A stretch of 64,000 bases of DNA, taken from Acidobacteriota bacterium (lineage in GTDB: Bacteria > Acidobacteriota > Terriglobia > Terriglobales > Acidobacteriaceae). The position numbers were made by a program, and so were the translations under genes. Below are positions 26,051 through 34,647 of this stretch, piece by piece. Under the pieces are notes generated by a model, which did not search any database, was not told the origin of the DNA, and was given only the letters and a program-made list of their open reading frames with translations. Positions within the stretch are counted from its first letter, which is position 1; every line of letters begins with the position of its first letter. The stretch spans positions 1 to 64,000 of the forward strand of contig JAFDVR010000008.1 of assembly GCA_018268855.1 (NCBI GenBank). Direction: 5' to 3'.

Positions 26051-26821
26051 ATGGCTGCGAAGGTGATCAAGCCGGTGCGCAGTGGAGTGGTTGCGCCTCC
26101 GCCTGCAAGGGCGCGGAAGATTGCGGCGAGCGAACCGGTGTCTGCCAAGAAGCGACCGGGCAAGACGAAGAAGCCGCTTGCGCCGGAGCGCGTGGCTGCG
26201 ATTCTGGATGCGTTGGCCAAGGCGTATCCCAATGCGGTGTGTGCGCTGACGCATACGTCGGCGTGGGAGTTGGTGGTGGCTACGGCGTTGTCTGCGCAAT
26301 CGACTGATGTGCGCGTGAACATGGTGACGCCGGTGCTCTTCAAGCGCTTCCCTACTCCAAAGGACCTTGCTGCTGCGCCGCTGCCGGAGATTGAAAAGAT
26401 CATCCACTCGACGGGATTTTTTCGTGCGAAGGCGAAGAACATTCAGGGTGCGGCGAAGGCTGTGGTGGAGCGGTTCGGCGGCAAGGTTCCGCAGACGATT
26501 GAGGAGTTGATCACGCTCCCGGGCGTTGCGCGTAAGACGGCGAATGTGGTGCTGGGATCGTGGTTCAAAATCGCGAGCGGTGTTGTGGTGGATACGCATG
26601 TGTTGCGCATCAGCCGGCGGCTGGAGCTTACGACTCATGATGAGCCGGTGAAAGTGGAGCAGGACTTGATCAAGATTCTGCCGCAGGAACAGTGGATCGA
26701 TTATTCGCATCGCGTGATCTATCACGGGCGACAGGTATGCGTGGCGCGCAAGCCGCGGTGCGCAGACTGCTCGCTGGAGACGCTGTGCAATTCAGGCGAT
26801 AAGACGTGGTCTTCTCACTGA
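26051..26821 (+). CDS. nth: endonuclease III
   Basis: The 256-residue product starts at ATG 26051, two bases after hemQ. A basic 40-residue leader precedes the HhH-GPD domain. The catalytic lysine K162 is in LPGVARKTANVV and the catalytic aspartate D181 is in VVDTHVLR. The C-terminal 4Fe-4S cluster cysteines fit C-x6-C-x2-C-x5-C (CVARKPRCADCSLETLC). The enzyme removes oxidised pyrimidines and nicks abasic sites. The stop overlaps hemD by seven bases. Confidence 0.94.
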   Translation: MAAKVIKPVRSGVVAPPPARARKIAASEPVSAKKRPGKTKKPLAPERVAAILDALAKAYPNAVCALTHTSAWELVVATALSAQSTDVRVNMVTPVLFKRFPTPKDLAAAPLPEIEKIIHSTGFFRAKAKNIQGAAKAVVERFGGKVPQTIEELITLPGVARKTANVVLGSWFKIASGVVVDTHVLRISRRLELTTHDEPVKVEQDLIKILPQEQWIDYSHRVIYHGRQVCVARKPRCADCSLETLCNSGDKTWSSH

Positions 26822-27576
26822 AGTTTGAAGTAGCGCGCGAGTGCGTTGACCAGCGCGGCGACGCTGGCCTCTGAGGTTTCAATCTGCGGACGCAGACCGA
26901 GTTGCAGCATGGTTCCGGTGGTGACGGGGCCGATGGATGCGAGCACCGCGTCTTCGCGCAGGCAGACGCCGGCTTTGTCGAGCATGGCTGCGAGGTTCAG
27001 CACAGAGGATGAGCTGGTGAAGCAGACGGCATCGATGGTGTCGCTGTCTTTCTGGATGAGCGCGACGGATGCTTCGGGCAAGATGGTGCGGTAGGCGGGC
27101 ACGAGTGTGAGTTGCGCGCCTGCGCGGCGCAGGATGAGCGGGAGCGTGTCGCGGCCCTGCTCGGCGCGCGGGAAGAACATCTTCGATTCGGCGGCATAGG
27201 GGAGCAGCGCTTCTGCGAGTGCGTCGGCGATTGCGGTCTCCGGCTGCAGCGCGACTTTCCATCCTGCTGCTTCGATGACGCGCGTGGTGGCTGCGCCGAT
27301 GCTGGCGATGCGCAGCGATGCGGGCATGGTGAGCCCGAGGTGTTTCATGCGCGCGCTCACGGCTTCTACCGCGTTGGCTGAGGTGAAGATGAGCCATTGA
27401 TGCTCGGCTAGTTTGTGCAGTACGGCGTCGAGGGCGGCGTAGCGGTCGGTGGGTTCAACGATCTGCAGTGCAGGAATGGAGAGTACGTCGAAGCCGCATT
27501 GTTGTAGTGCATCTGCAAGCGCAGACGCTTGCTGGACGGCGCGTGTAACGAGGACGCGTGGGCGGCTCCCTGCCAT
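26815..27576 (-). CDS. hemD: uroporphyrinogen-III synthase
   Basis: The 253-residue protein is the low-conservation HemD type: VLVTRAVQQASALADALQQCG at the N-terminus, FTSANAVEAVSARM, and FTSSSSVLNLAAML and ASIGPVTTGTMLQLGL in the C-terminal lobe. It closes hydroxymethylbilane to uroporphyrinogen III. The start overlaps the hemC stop by one base (TAATG), as expected in an operon. Confidence 0.9.
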   Translation of the reverse strand: MAGSRPRVLVTRAVQQASALADALQQCGFDVLSIPALQIVEPTDRYAALDAVLHKLAEHQWLIFTSANAVEAVSARMKHLGLTMPASLRIASIGAATTRVIEAAGWKVALQPETAIADALAEALLPYAAESKMFFPRAEQGRDTLPLILRRAGAQLTLVPAYRTILPEASVALIQKDSDTIDAVCFTSSSSVLNLAAMLDKAGVCLREDAVLASIGPVTTGTMLQLGLRPQIETSEASVAALVNALARYFKLQ

Positions 27577-28616
27577 TAGGCGAGCTCTGCCAGCAGTTCG
27601 CGCGCGCCCTGCTGGATGAGTTGCGCGGCTGCGCGCTGGCCGAGTTGTTTTGCTGTTTCACCTGCGCGCGGAGCGAGGGCGCAGGTGGTCATCTGCTCGC
27701 CATCAGGAGCGGTTACGGTGGCGCAGAGTTTTCCTTCGGCGAAGTATGCGCCTACGGGAAGCGAGCATCCGCCGCCGAGTCCGTGGAGGAGAGCGCGTTC
27801 TGCTTCGATGGCGAAGCGCGTTGGAGCGTGGTCGAGCTTGCTGACGGCTGCGATCACTTCTTTGTTGGCGGCGTTCACCTCGACGGCGAGTGCGCCCTGG
27901 CCCGGCGCGGGGCAGAGGATCTCGGGGTCGAAGCGCTGGCGGATCCAGTCGGCTGAGCCTGCGGGTTCGTGCGCGGACGGGTGCTCTTCGAGGTGGTCGT
28001 GGTCCGCGTGCGTGATGCACTCCATGTGCGGCGTGCGGTTGAACTCAGGGTGCGCCGGGTCGAGTTCTACCGGTGCGAGCAGGCGCGCGCCGAGACGATC
28101 GACACCAGCGGCTGCGAGTACGAGCGCATCGCACTCACCTGCGGCGAGCTTGCGCAGGCGCGTGTCTATGTTGCCTCGGATCGAGACGAACTGGATGTCG
28201 GGCCGGTGCGCGAGAATCTGCGCTTTGCGGCGCGGCGACGTGGTGCCGACGCGAGCGCCGTCAGCCAATGTGTGCAACTGAATCCACTCCGGAGCGAGCA
28301 GGACGTCGCGTGCATCGGCGCGTGGCGGAATGGCTGCGAGGGTGAAGCGTGCGTCGATCTCTGTGGGCAGGTCTTTGAGCGAGTGCACGGCGAGGTCGAT
28401 GGTATTGGCGAGCAGAGCTTCTTCAATCTCTTTGATGAAGATGCCTTTTGCGTCCATGTCGGGCGGCACGGTGAAGGTGGGGTCCTGCATGCGGTCGCCG
28501 GTGGTGCGGATGATGAGGATCTCGGTGGTGTGGCCGAGTTCGCGCAGATGCGCGGCGATGTGATTGGCCTGCCACAGCGCGAGTTGCGATCCACGAGAGC
28601 CGAGACGAAGATGCAT
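27576..28616 (-). CDS. hemC: hydroxymethylbilane synthase
   Basis: The 346-residue protein has LGSRGSQLALWQA (5-17), DLAVHSLKDLPTE (74-86), PAPGQGALAVE (236-246) and the dipyrromethane-cofactor cysteine C284 in GLGGGCSLPVGA. It links four porphobilinogens into hydroxymethylbilane. Residues about 193-225 form a His/Glu/Asp-rich insertion (HADHDHLEEHPSAHEPAG) that standard HemC proteins of about 310 residues lack. It sits between hemA and hemD in one operon. Confidence 0.95.
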   Translation of the reverse strand: MHLRLGSRGSQLALWQANHIAAHLRELGHTTEILIIRTTGDRMQDPTFTVPPDMDAKGIFIKEIEEALLANTIDLAVHSLKDLPTEIDARFTLAAIPPRADARDVLLAPEWIQLHTLADGARVGTTSPRRKAQILAHRPDIQFVSIRGNIDTRLRKLAAGECDALVLAAAGVDRLGARLLAPVELDPAHPEFNRTPHMECITHADHDHLEEHPSAHEPAGSADWIRQRFDPEILCPAPGQGALAVEVNAANKEVIAAVSKLDHAPTRFAIEAERALLHGLGGGCSLPVGAYFAEGKLCATVTAPDGEQMTTCALAPRAGETAKQLGQRAAAQLIQQGARELLAELA

Positions 28617-28618
28617 GG

Positions 28619-29887
28619 CTAACCTTTCTTTTCTTCGTCGCGCGTGAAGAGTGCGCGGACGGCGTTGAGCGCGTCCATGTCGCCGCTGTTTGCGGCATCG
28701 CGCAAACCCTGCATGGGCGCGTGGAGAAACTTATTCATCATGGAGCGCGTCAGCGCTTCGACGGCCGCCTGCTGCTCAGGCGTGAGCGAGGCGAGTTTGT
28801 TGCGCGCGCGGTCTAGTTCTGCAAGGCGAAGCTGTTCAGCGTGCTGCTGCAAGGAGAGAATGGCCGGCACAGCGTCGAGCGTTTGCAGGCGCTGCTGGAA
28901 GCGGTCGACTTCGAGCGCAATGATCTTCTCCGCCGCGGCTGCTTCTTGCGAGCGTTGTGCCTGATTGGCTGCGGCTACCTGCTGAAGATCGTCGATGGAA
29001 TAGACGAATGCGCCTTCCACGATGTTCGCTGCCGGATCGACATCGCGCGGCACGGCGATATCGATGAAGAAGACCGGACGGCCCTTGCGGCGTTGCAGGA
29101 TGCGCTCCGCATCGGTGCGCGTGAAGACGTGTTCGTGCGCGCCAGTGGAGGTGATGATGATGTCCGCCTTGGGCGCGTGTTCTTTGAGCTGGTCAAACGG
29201 CACAGCAAGACCGTGGAATTCTTCTGCCAGAGCGTCAGCACGCGATGCGGTGCGATTGGCGATGAGCACCTGCGTTGCTCCGTGCTGCATAAGGTGACGC
29301 GCGGCGAGTTGGCTCATCTTGCCTGCGCCTACCAGCAGGACCTGCTTGCCTTGCAGCGAACCGAAGATGCGATGTGCGAGATCGACAGCGACGGAGGCGA
29401 TGGAGACGGAAGACGAACCAATCTCTGTCTCTGAACGCACGCGCTTGGCTACCGTGAATGCGGATTGGAGCAGACGTTCGAGCGAGGTGGAGACTGCTCC
29501 TACTTCTCGTGCGACGGTGTAGGACGCTTTCACCTGGCCGAGGATCTGCGGCTCTCCAACCACCATAGAATCGAGCGAAGACGCAACGCGGAAGAGATGG
29601 CGCACGGCCTCGCGCTCGCGCAACTCATACAGATAAGGTTCAACGGATGCGGGCGTGAGCGAGAAGTAGTTCTGCAAAAACGCGCGCAGATCGGGTTTGC
29701 CTGCTCCTTCCGCTTCGGTGAAAAACTCCACGCGATTACAGGTGGAGAGAATAAGTCCCTCGCGCACTCCGGGCTGATGGAGAAGGGTGCGCGTTGCGTC
29801 TGCAAGACGATTTGCGGGAATCGCGAGGCGTTCGCGCACATCCAGCGGCGCGCTGTTGTGGTTCACACCAAGCACCAGCAGACTCAT
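28619..29887 (-). CDS. hemA: glutamyl-tRNA reductase
   Basis: The ATG at 29887 gives 422 residues. A GVNHNSAPLDVRE start, catalytic cysteine C50 in LSTCNRVEFF, the NADPH-binding VLLVGAGKMSQLAARHL, and the C-terminal dimerisation helices identify GluTR. It reduces glutamyl-tRNA to glutamate-1-semialdehyde, the first committed step of C5-pathway tetrapyrrole synthesis. The start overlaps the hemX stop by ATGA. Confidence 0.95.
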   Translation of the reverse strand: MSLLVLGVNHNSAPLDVRERLAIPANRLADATRTLLHQPGVREGLILSTCNRVEFFTEAEGAGKPDLRAFLQNYFSLTPASVEPYLYELREREAVRHLFRVASSLDSMVVGEPQILGQVKASYTVAREVGAVSTSLERLLQSAFTVAKRVRSETEIGSSSVSIASVAVDLAHRIFGSLQGKQVLLVGAGKMSQLAARHLMQHGATQVLIANRTASRADALAEEFHGLAVPFDQLKEHAPKADIIITSTGAHEHVFTRTDAERILQRRKGRPVFFIDIAVPRDVDPAANIVEGAFVYSIDDLQQVAAANQAQRSQEAAAAEKIIALEVDRFQQRLQTLDAVPAILSLQQHAEQLRLAELDRARNKLASLTPEQQAAVEALTRSMMNKFLHAPMQGLRDAANSGDMDALNAVRALFTRDEEKKG

Positions 29888-30702
29888 GGGCGCACCGCGT
29901 ACTGATGCACCGACGACACCTGGTTGGCCGACCACACGGCGAGCATCACGAAGAAGACGAATGCGGAGAGGAAGACCGCGCGGCGGCCGCGCAGGCCGGC
30001 AACGCGGCGAATCGCGATCATGGCGATGTACGCCAGCCACATGGCGAACGAGAGCAGCACCTTGGGATCGCTGAAGTAGCTGACGCCGTACATCTGCTGC
30101 GCCAGCAGCGAGCCGATGAGCAGGCCGGCGGTCATGCAGGGCAGGCCGATGAGCAGCGACTTGAGCGCGATGCTGTCTGTCGTGGCCAACGGTGGGAGCG
30201 CGCTAATCCACCCACCAGTACGATGCGACTTGAGACGCTTTTCCTGCAATAGATACAAAACGCTTGCCAGCAGCGAGAGGATGAGCGCAGCGTACGCGGC
30301 CAGCAGCAGAGCGATGTGCAGCCATATCCAGCCAGAGCGGAGTACGGGCGATTCCAGCACGCTCTGGCCCGGAGCAAACGCGGGCCGTAATCCAAGCAGA
30401 AAGATGACCGGCAGCAACACTATGCCGAGCGACAGTGTGCGGTAGATGCCGTACGTCCACAGAAACGCGAGCGCCAGCAGCAGCGCGAGCATGGCCTGTA
30501 TCTCGGTGGCTTCCACGGGGATGAAGCGGTGCGCGGCGGCGAGTGTTTCTGTGAGCGAGACGAAGTGGAAGAGCGCGGCGGCGACGCAGGCCGGCAGGGC
30601 GAGGTATTTCCAGCGGGGCCGGTTGTAGAGCACTGCCGGAAGCACGGCCAGGGCGGCGATTCCGTAGAGCAAAACAGCGACTTTTAGCCAGAGGGTCGAC
30701 AT
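29884..30702 (-). CDS. hemX: HemX / CcsA-like cytochrome c assembly family membrane protein
   Basis: The 272-residue protein has eight or so membrane helices and the core WIWLHIALLLAAYAALI. A degenerate haem-handling motif (FSDPKVLLSFAMWLAY) stands where CcsA has a WSWDPKE-type WWD motif. Its place just before hemA, overlapping by ATGA, is the HemX arrangement; B. subtilis HemX lowers HemA amount. It starts the hemX-hemA-hemC-hemD operon. Confidence 0.82.
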   Translation of the reverse strand: MSTLWLKVAVLLYGIAALAVLPAVLYNRPRWKYLALPACVAAALFHFVSLTETLAAAHRFIPVEATEIQAMLALLLALAFLWTYGIYRTLSLGIVLLPVIFLLGLRPAFAPGQSVLESPVLRSGWIWLHIALLLAAYAALILSLLASVLYLLQEKRLKSHRTGGWISALPPLATTDSIALKSLLIGLPCMTAGLLIGSLLAQQMYGVSYFSDPKVLLSFAMWLAYIAMIAIRRVAGLRGRRAVFLSAFVFFVMLAVWSANQVSSVHQYAVRP

Positions 30703-30841
30703 GCGCGGGCGCGTCAGGCGATATTCGCCTTAACCTTTCCAGTATATCGTTTTGCGCAGGATGGCGGCCTTTAGGCGGAACGCGCCAAGGCAATTGCGGA
30801 CGCGATTTCCTCGCATAAATCTTCGATATCCTGCCCATACG

Positions 30842-33481
30842 GTGAAAGAAACGGCCACAGGCACGGCGGCGAAAGCATCTCCCATGATGCAGCAATTTAA
30901 TGCTGCCAAGCAGGCGCATCCGGACTGCGTCCTGTTCTTTCGCATGGGTGATTTCTACGAACTGTTTTTTGACGACGCCATCGTCGTTGCGCGCGAGTTG
31001 CAGCTTACGCTGACTGCTCGCGACAAGGAACGCGCCATTCCGATGTGCGGCGTTCCATATCACGCGGCCGAGGCGTATCTGCAACGGTTGCTGCGCAAGG
31101 GCTTCCGCATTGCTGTGTGCGAACAGATGGAAGACCCCAAGCTGACGAAGACCATTGTGCGGCGCGAGGTGACGCGCGTGCTCACACCGGGCACCGCGCT
31201 CGATTCCTCGCTGGCCCCAAGCGAGAACACGTATCTTGCCTCGCTCGCTGTGGGCGCGAACGGAAGCATTGCGGGTGTGGCACTGCTCGATCTTTCGACA
31301 GGTGAGTTTCGCGCGACGGAGTTTCACGGCGACCGTGCGGTGCGGGAGGCGCTGGATGAGTTGCAGCGGACGCATCCGCGCGAGATTGTGCTGGCCGCGA
31401 ACTTGTCGCTGGATGGTGTGTCAGAAGACGAAGACCCGCTGCCGGTGCATGCCACGCGCACGCCTGTGGACGATTGGGTGTTCACTACGGAATATGCCGT
31501 GCCGCTGCTGTTGCAGCATTTCCGCGCGCACTCATTGGATGGGTTTGGGCTGGGGCATCATGCATGGGCTGCGACGGCTGCGGGTTCGCTGTTGCACTAT
31601 CTGCGCGCGACACACCATAAAGATCTTGAGCATCTGGACACGGTTGGTTATTACGAGCGCACGACGTGTCTCGAACTCGATGCGGTGAGTGTGCGCAATC
31701 TGGAGTTAGTTGAGCCACTGTTTTCTGGCGAGTCGAACCAGACCACGCTGCTCTACACGCTGGACGCCTGCAAAACGCCGATGGGCAAGCGCCTGCTGCG
31801 CTCCACTTTGCTTCGGCCTGCGATCGATCTGGCGCAGATTACGGCTCGTCTGGATGCAGTAGAAGAAGCGCATGCTTCCCTGCCGAAGCGCGAGACGCTG
31901 CGGCGCGCGCTGGATGGCGTGCTGGATATGGAGCGGCTACTTTCGCGCGTGGCGCTGGATTCTGCGGGGCCGCGCGATGTAGTTTCGCTGTGCCGCACGC
32001 TGACTGCGCTTCCGGATGTGATCGCTGCGGCGAAGGAGTTCTCTGCCGGACGGTGGAGCGCGCTGACGCACCAGTTTGACGATCTGCATGAGCTGTGCGC
32101 GCAGATTGGGCGCACGATTGTGGACGATCCTCCGCTGCGGCTGGGCGAGGGCGATGCAATATGCGCCGGTGTGGATGCGGAGATGGACGAGTTGCGCACA
32201 CTGTCGCGCAGCGGACGCGAGTCCATCGCTGCGATTGAAGAACGCGAGCGGCAGCGGACTGGCATTACATCTCTCAAAGTCCGTTTCAACTCTGTCTTTG
32301 GCTACTATCTCGAAATTACGAAGGCCAATCTTGCGAATGTGCCTGCCGATTATGAGCGTAAGCAGACGCTGGTGAATGCCGAACGGTTCACCACGCCGGA
32401 GTTGAAAGATTACGAGCGCAAGATTCTTACGGCGCAGGAACGTATCGGCGAGATTGAGAAGCGTATTTTTGCCGAATTGCGGCGCACGATTCTAGACGCT
32501 GCTACGCATATGCGCGAGACGGCGCGGCGTGTTGCCGAGATGGATTTGATCGCGAGCTTTGCGCATCTCTCAACACTGCGCGGATGGTCGCGGCCTGTGA
32601 TCGATGCCGAATCCGCCGTGTTGGAGTTCAAGGATGCGCGCCATCCTGTGGTGGAGCTTCGTCTTGAAGAGAGCGCGGCTGGACGCTTTACGCCGAACTC
32701 CGGATTTCTGGATGCAGTCGAGGGTCCGAGCCTTGCGCTCATCACCGGGCCGAACATGGGCGGTAAGAGCACCTACTTGCGCATGGCGGCGATGCTGGTC
32801 ATCATGGCGCAGTGCGGATCGTTTGTGCCTGCGACATCGTTGCGCATGGGTATGGTCGATCGCATCTTTACGCGCATCGGCGCGAGCGATAATGTAGCGC
32901 GCGGGCGCTCCACCTTTATGGTGGAGATGACGGAGACGGCCGCGATCCTGAACACTGCGACGGCGCGCTCGCTTGTGCTGCTGGATGAAATGGGGCGCGG
33001 CACTGCGACGTACGATGGCCTTTCACTCGCGTGGGCCACGGTGGAGCATCTGCACAATCGCATTGGCGCGCGCACACTGTTCGCCACGCACTATCACGAA
33101 CTCACGCTGCTGCATGAAAAGCTTGAGCGGCTGACGAACCTGCGTGTGGCTTGCCGCGAGACGCCGAATGGGATCGTCTTTCTCCACACAGTGGAAACAG
33201 GCGCGGCAGATCGCAGCTACGGTATTGAGGTTGCGCGCTTGGCGGGCTTGCCGCGTGAGGTGATCGATCGAGCGCGCAGTGTGTTGCAGCTGCATGAGAA
33301 AGTCGAGACGCAGCAGGTCTCTTCGGCTGTGACCGCAACGCCTCCGCCGATGCAGATGACCATCTTCACGCCGCTGTCGCAGCGCGTGGTGGACCGTGTG
33401 CGCGAGATCGATGTGAACAGCATGACACCGATGGAGGCGCTGCAACTGCTCGCCGAGTTGAAGAAGGAGATCGAGGAGTGA
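30842..33481 (+). CDS. mutS: DNA mismatch repair protein MutS
   Basis: With the GTG at 30842 the product is about 879 residues. The mismatch-binding domain has FFRMGDFYELFFDDA with the mismatch-stacking Phe. The lever and clamp domains follow. The ATPase carries Walker A GPNMGGKST (about 635-643) and LLDEMGRGTATYDGLS. The start is uncertain; ATG 30884 is another choice and no ribosome site is strong. The stop overlaps the anmK start, so both are cotranslated. Confidence 0.95.
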   Translation: MKETATGTAAKASPMMQQFNAAKQAHPDCVLFFRMGDFYELFFDDAIVVARELQLTLTARDKERAIPMCGVPYHAAEAYLQRLLRKGFRIAVCEQMEDPKLTKTIVRREVTRVLTPGTALDSSLAPSENTYLASLAVGANGSIAGVALLDLSTGEFRATEFHGDRAVREALDELQRTHPREIVLAANLSLDGVSEDEDPLPVHATRTPVDDWVFTTEYAVPLLLQHFRAHSLDGFGLGHHAWAATAAGSLLHYLRATHHKDLEHLDTVGYYERTTCLELDAVSVRNLELVEPLFSGESNQTTLLYTLDACKTPMGKRLLRSTLLRPAIDLAQITARLDAVEEAHASLPKRETLRRALDGVLDMERLLSRVALDSAGPRDVVSLCRTLTALPDVIAAAKEFSAGRWSALTHQFDDLHELCAQIGRTIVDDPPLRLGEGDAICAGVDAEMDELRTLSRSGRESIAAIEERERQRTGITSLKVRFNSVFGYYLEITKANLANVPADYERKQTLVNAERFTTPELKDYERKILTAQERIGEIEKRIFAELRRTILDAATHMRETARRVAEMDLIASFAHLSTLRGWSRPVIDAESAVLEFKDARHPVVELRLEESAAGRFTPNSGFLDAVEGPSLALITGPNMGGKSTYLRMAAMLVIMAQCGSFVPATSLRMGMVDRIFTRIGASDNVARGRSTFMVEMTETAAILNTATARSLVLLDEMGRGTATYDGLSLAWATVEHLHNRIGARTLFATHYHELTLLHEKLERLTNLRVACRETPNGIVFLHTVETGAADRSYGIEVARLAGLPREVIDRARSVLQLHEKVETQQVSSAVTATPPPMQMTIFTPLSQRVVDRVREIDVNSMTPMEALQLLAELKKEIEE

Positions 33482-34647
33482 AGCGCATGATCGTGGCCGG
33501 CGTGATGAGCGGCACCTCTGCCGATGGTGTGGACGTTGCGTTGGTGCGCGTCACTCCGCGCGAAGACGCTTCGCCACGATTGAAGCTGCTCGGTCATGCG
33601 GCGTTTCCTTTTCCCAAAAAGTTGCGCGAGGCCGTGCTGGCCGCGATGGATAGTCCGGCAATCTCCACTGCCGACCTTGCGCGATTGCACTGGCGGCTTG
33701 GCGAAGTGTATGGCGATGCGGTGGGGCAGGCGCAGCAGCAGTTGGGTGTTCGCGCGCAGCTTGTGGGCGTGCATGGGCAGACGATTTATCACCAAGGCGC
33801 AGCGCAGAAGTATCTCGGCAAACCACTGCGCTGCACATGGCAGCTTGGGGAAGCGGCCGAAGTGGCCGCTCGGACAGGGCTGCCTGTAGTCAGCGATTTT
33901 CGCCCGTCCGACATGGTCGTAGGCGGGCAAGGTGCGCCGCTGGTTCCTATGTTCGATCGCGTGATGTTTGCGCATGCGAAACGCAATCGCATTCTGCAAA
34001 ACCTGGGTGGCATTGCGAATATGACGGCGCTGCCTGCGGCTTCGCACGAGACGCTTGCCTTCGACTCCGGCCCGGCGAACATGGTGATCGATGCGTGCAT
34101 GCAGCGTGGGTTTGGTCGCAAGTTCGACCGCAATGGTGCAGTCGCGGTGAAGGGGCGCGTGTTGCAGTCTGTTGTCGATTCCCTTCTGCACGAGCCTTAC
34201 TTTGCAGCGCTTCCGCCGAAGAGTTGCGGGCGTGAAGAGTTTGGCGAGAAGTTTGTCGATCGTTTTATAAAGCTCTGCGGACGGACGGAGAAGCAGGACA
34301 TCATCGCAACCGCAACCGCGTTTACCGCGCAGAGCATTCTCGATGCGTATCGTAACTTCGTATGGCCGTTCCTAGGACAGCGTGCACCACTGGCCGATGG
34401 CACCGACTACATCGTCGCAGGCGGCGGCGCTGGGAACGCCACGCTGATGCGCATGTTGCGCGATGGGCTGGAGCCGCTTGGCATTCGCATACTCAAGTCA
34501 GAAGACTTCGGCGTGCCTCCACAGGCAAAAGAAGCGATGGCATTCGCGCTGTTGGCATGGCTGCGCTGGAACCAGCTTCCCGGCAACGTACCCGGCGCAA
34601 CCGGCGCAAAACGCGAAGCGATTCTGGGGAAGGTGACACTTGCGTAG
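33478..34647 (+). CDS. anmK: anhydro-N-acetylmuramic acid kinase
   Basis: The 389-residue kinase has GVMSGTSADGVDVALV at the N-terminus, GVHGQTIYHQG, and AGGGAGNATLM near the end, the ASKHA-fold ATP-binding elements of AnmK. It opens and phosphorylates 1,6-anhydro-MurNAc during cell-wall recycling. The GTG at 33478 overlaps the mutS stop; an ATG at 33487 is a slightly later alternative. The next gene starts eight bases before its stop. Confidence 0.94.
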   Translation: MKRMIVAGVMSGTSADGVDVALVRVTPREDASPRLKLLGHAAFPFPKKLREAVLAAMDSPAISTADLARLHWRLGEVYGDAVGQAQQQLGVRAQLVGVHGQTIYHQGAAQKYLGKPLRCTWQLGEAAEVAARTGLPVVSDFRPSDMVVGGQGAPLVPMFDRVMFAHAKRNRILQNLGGIANMTALPAASHETLAFDSGPANMVIDACMQRGFGRKFDRNGAVAVKGRVLQSVVDSLLHEPYFAALPPKSCGREEFGEKFVDRFIKLCGRTEKQDIIATATAFTAQSILDAYRNFVWPFLGQRAPLADGTDYIVAGGGAGNATLMRMLRDGLEPLGIRILKSEDFGVPPQAKEAMAFALLAWLRWNQLPGNVPGATGAKREAILGKVTLA

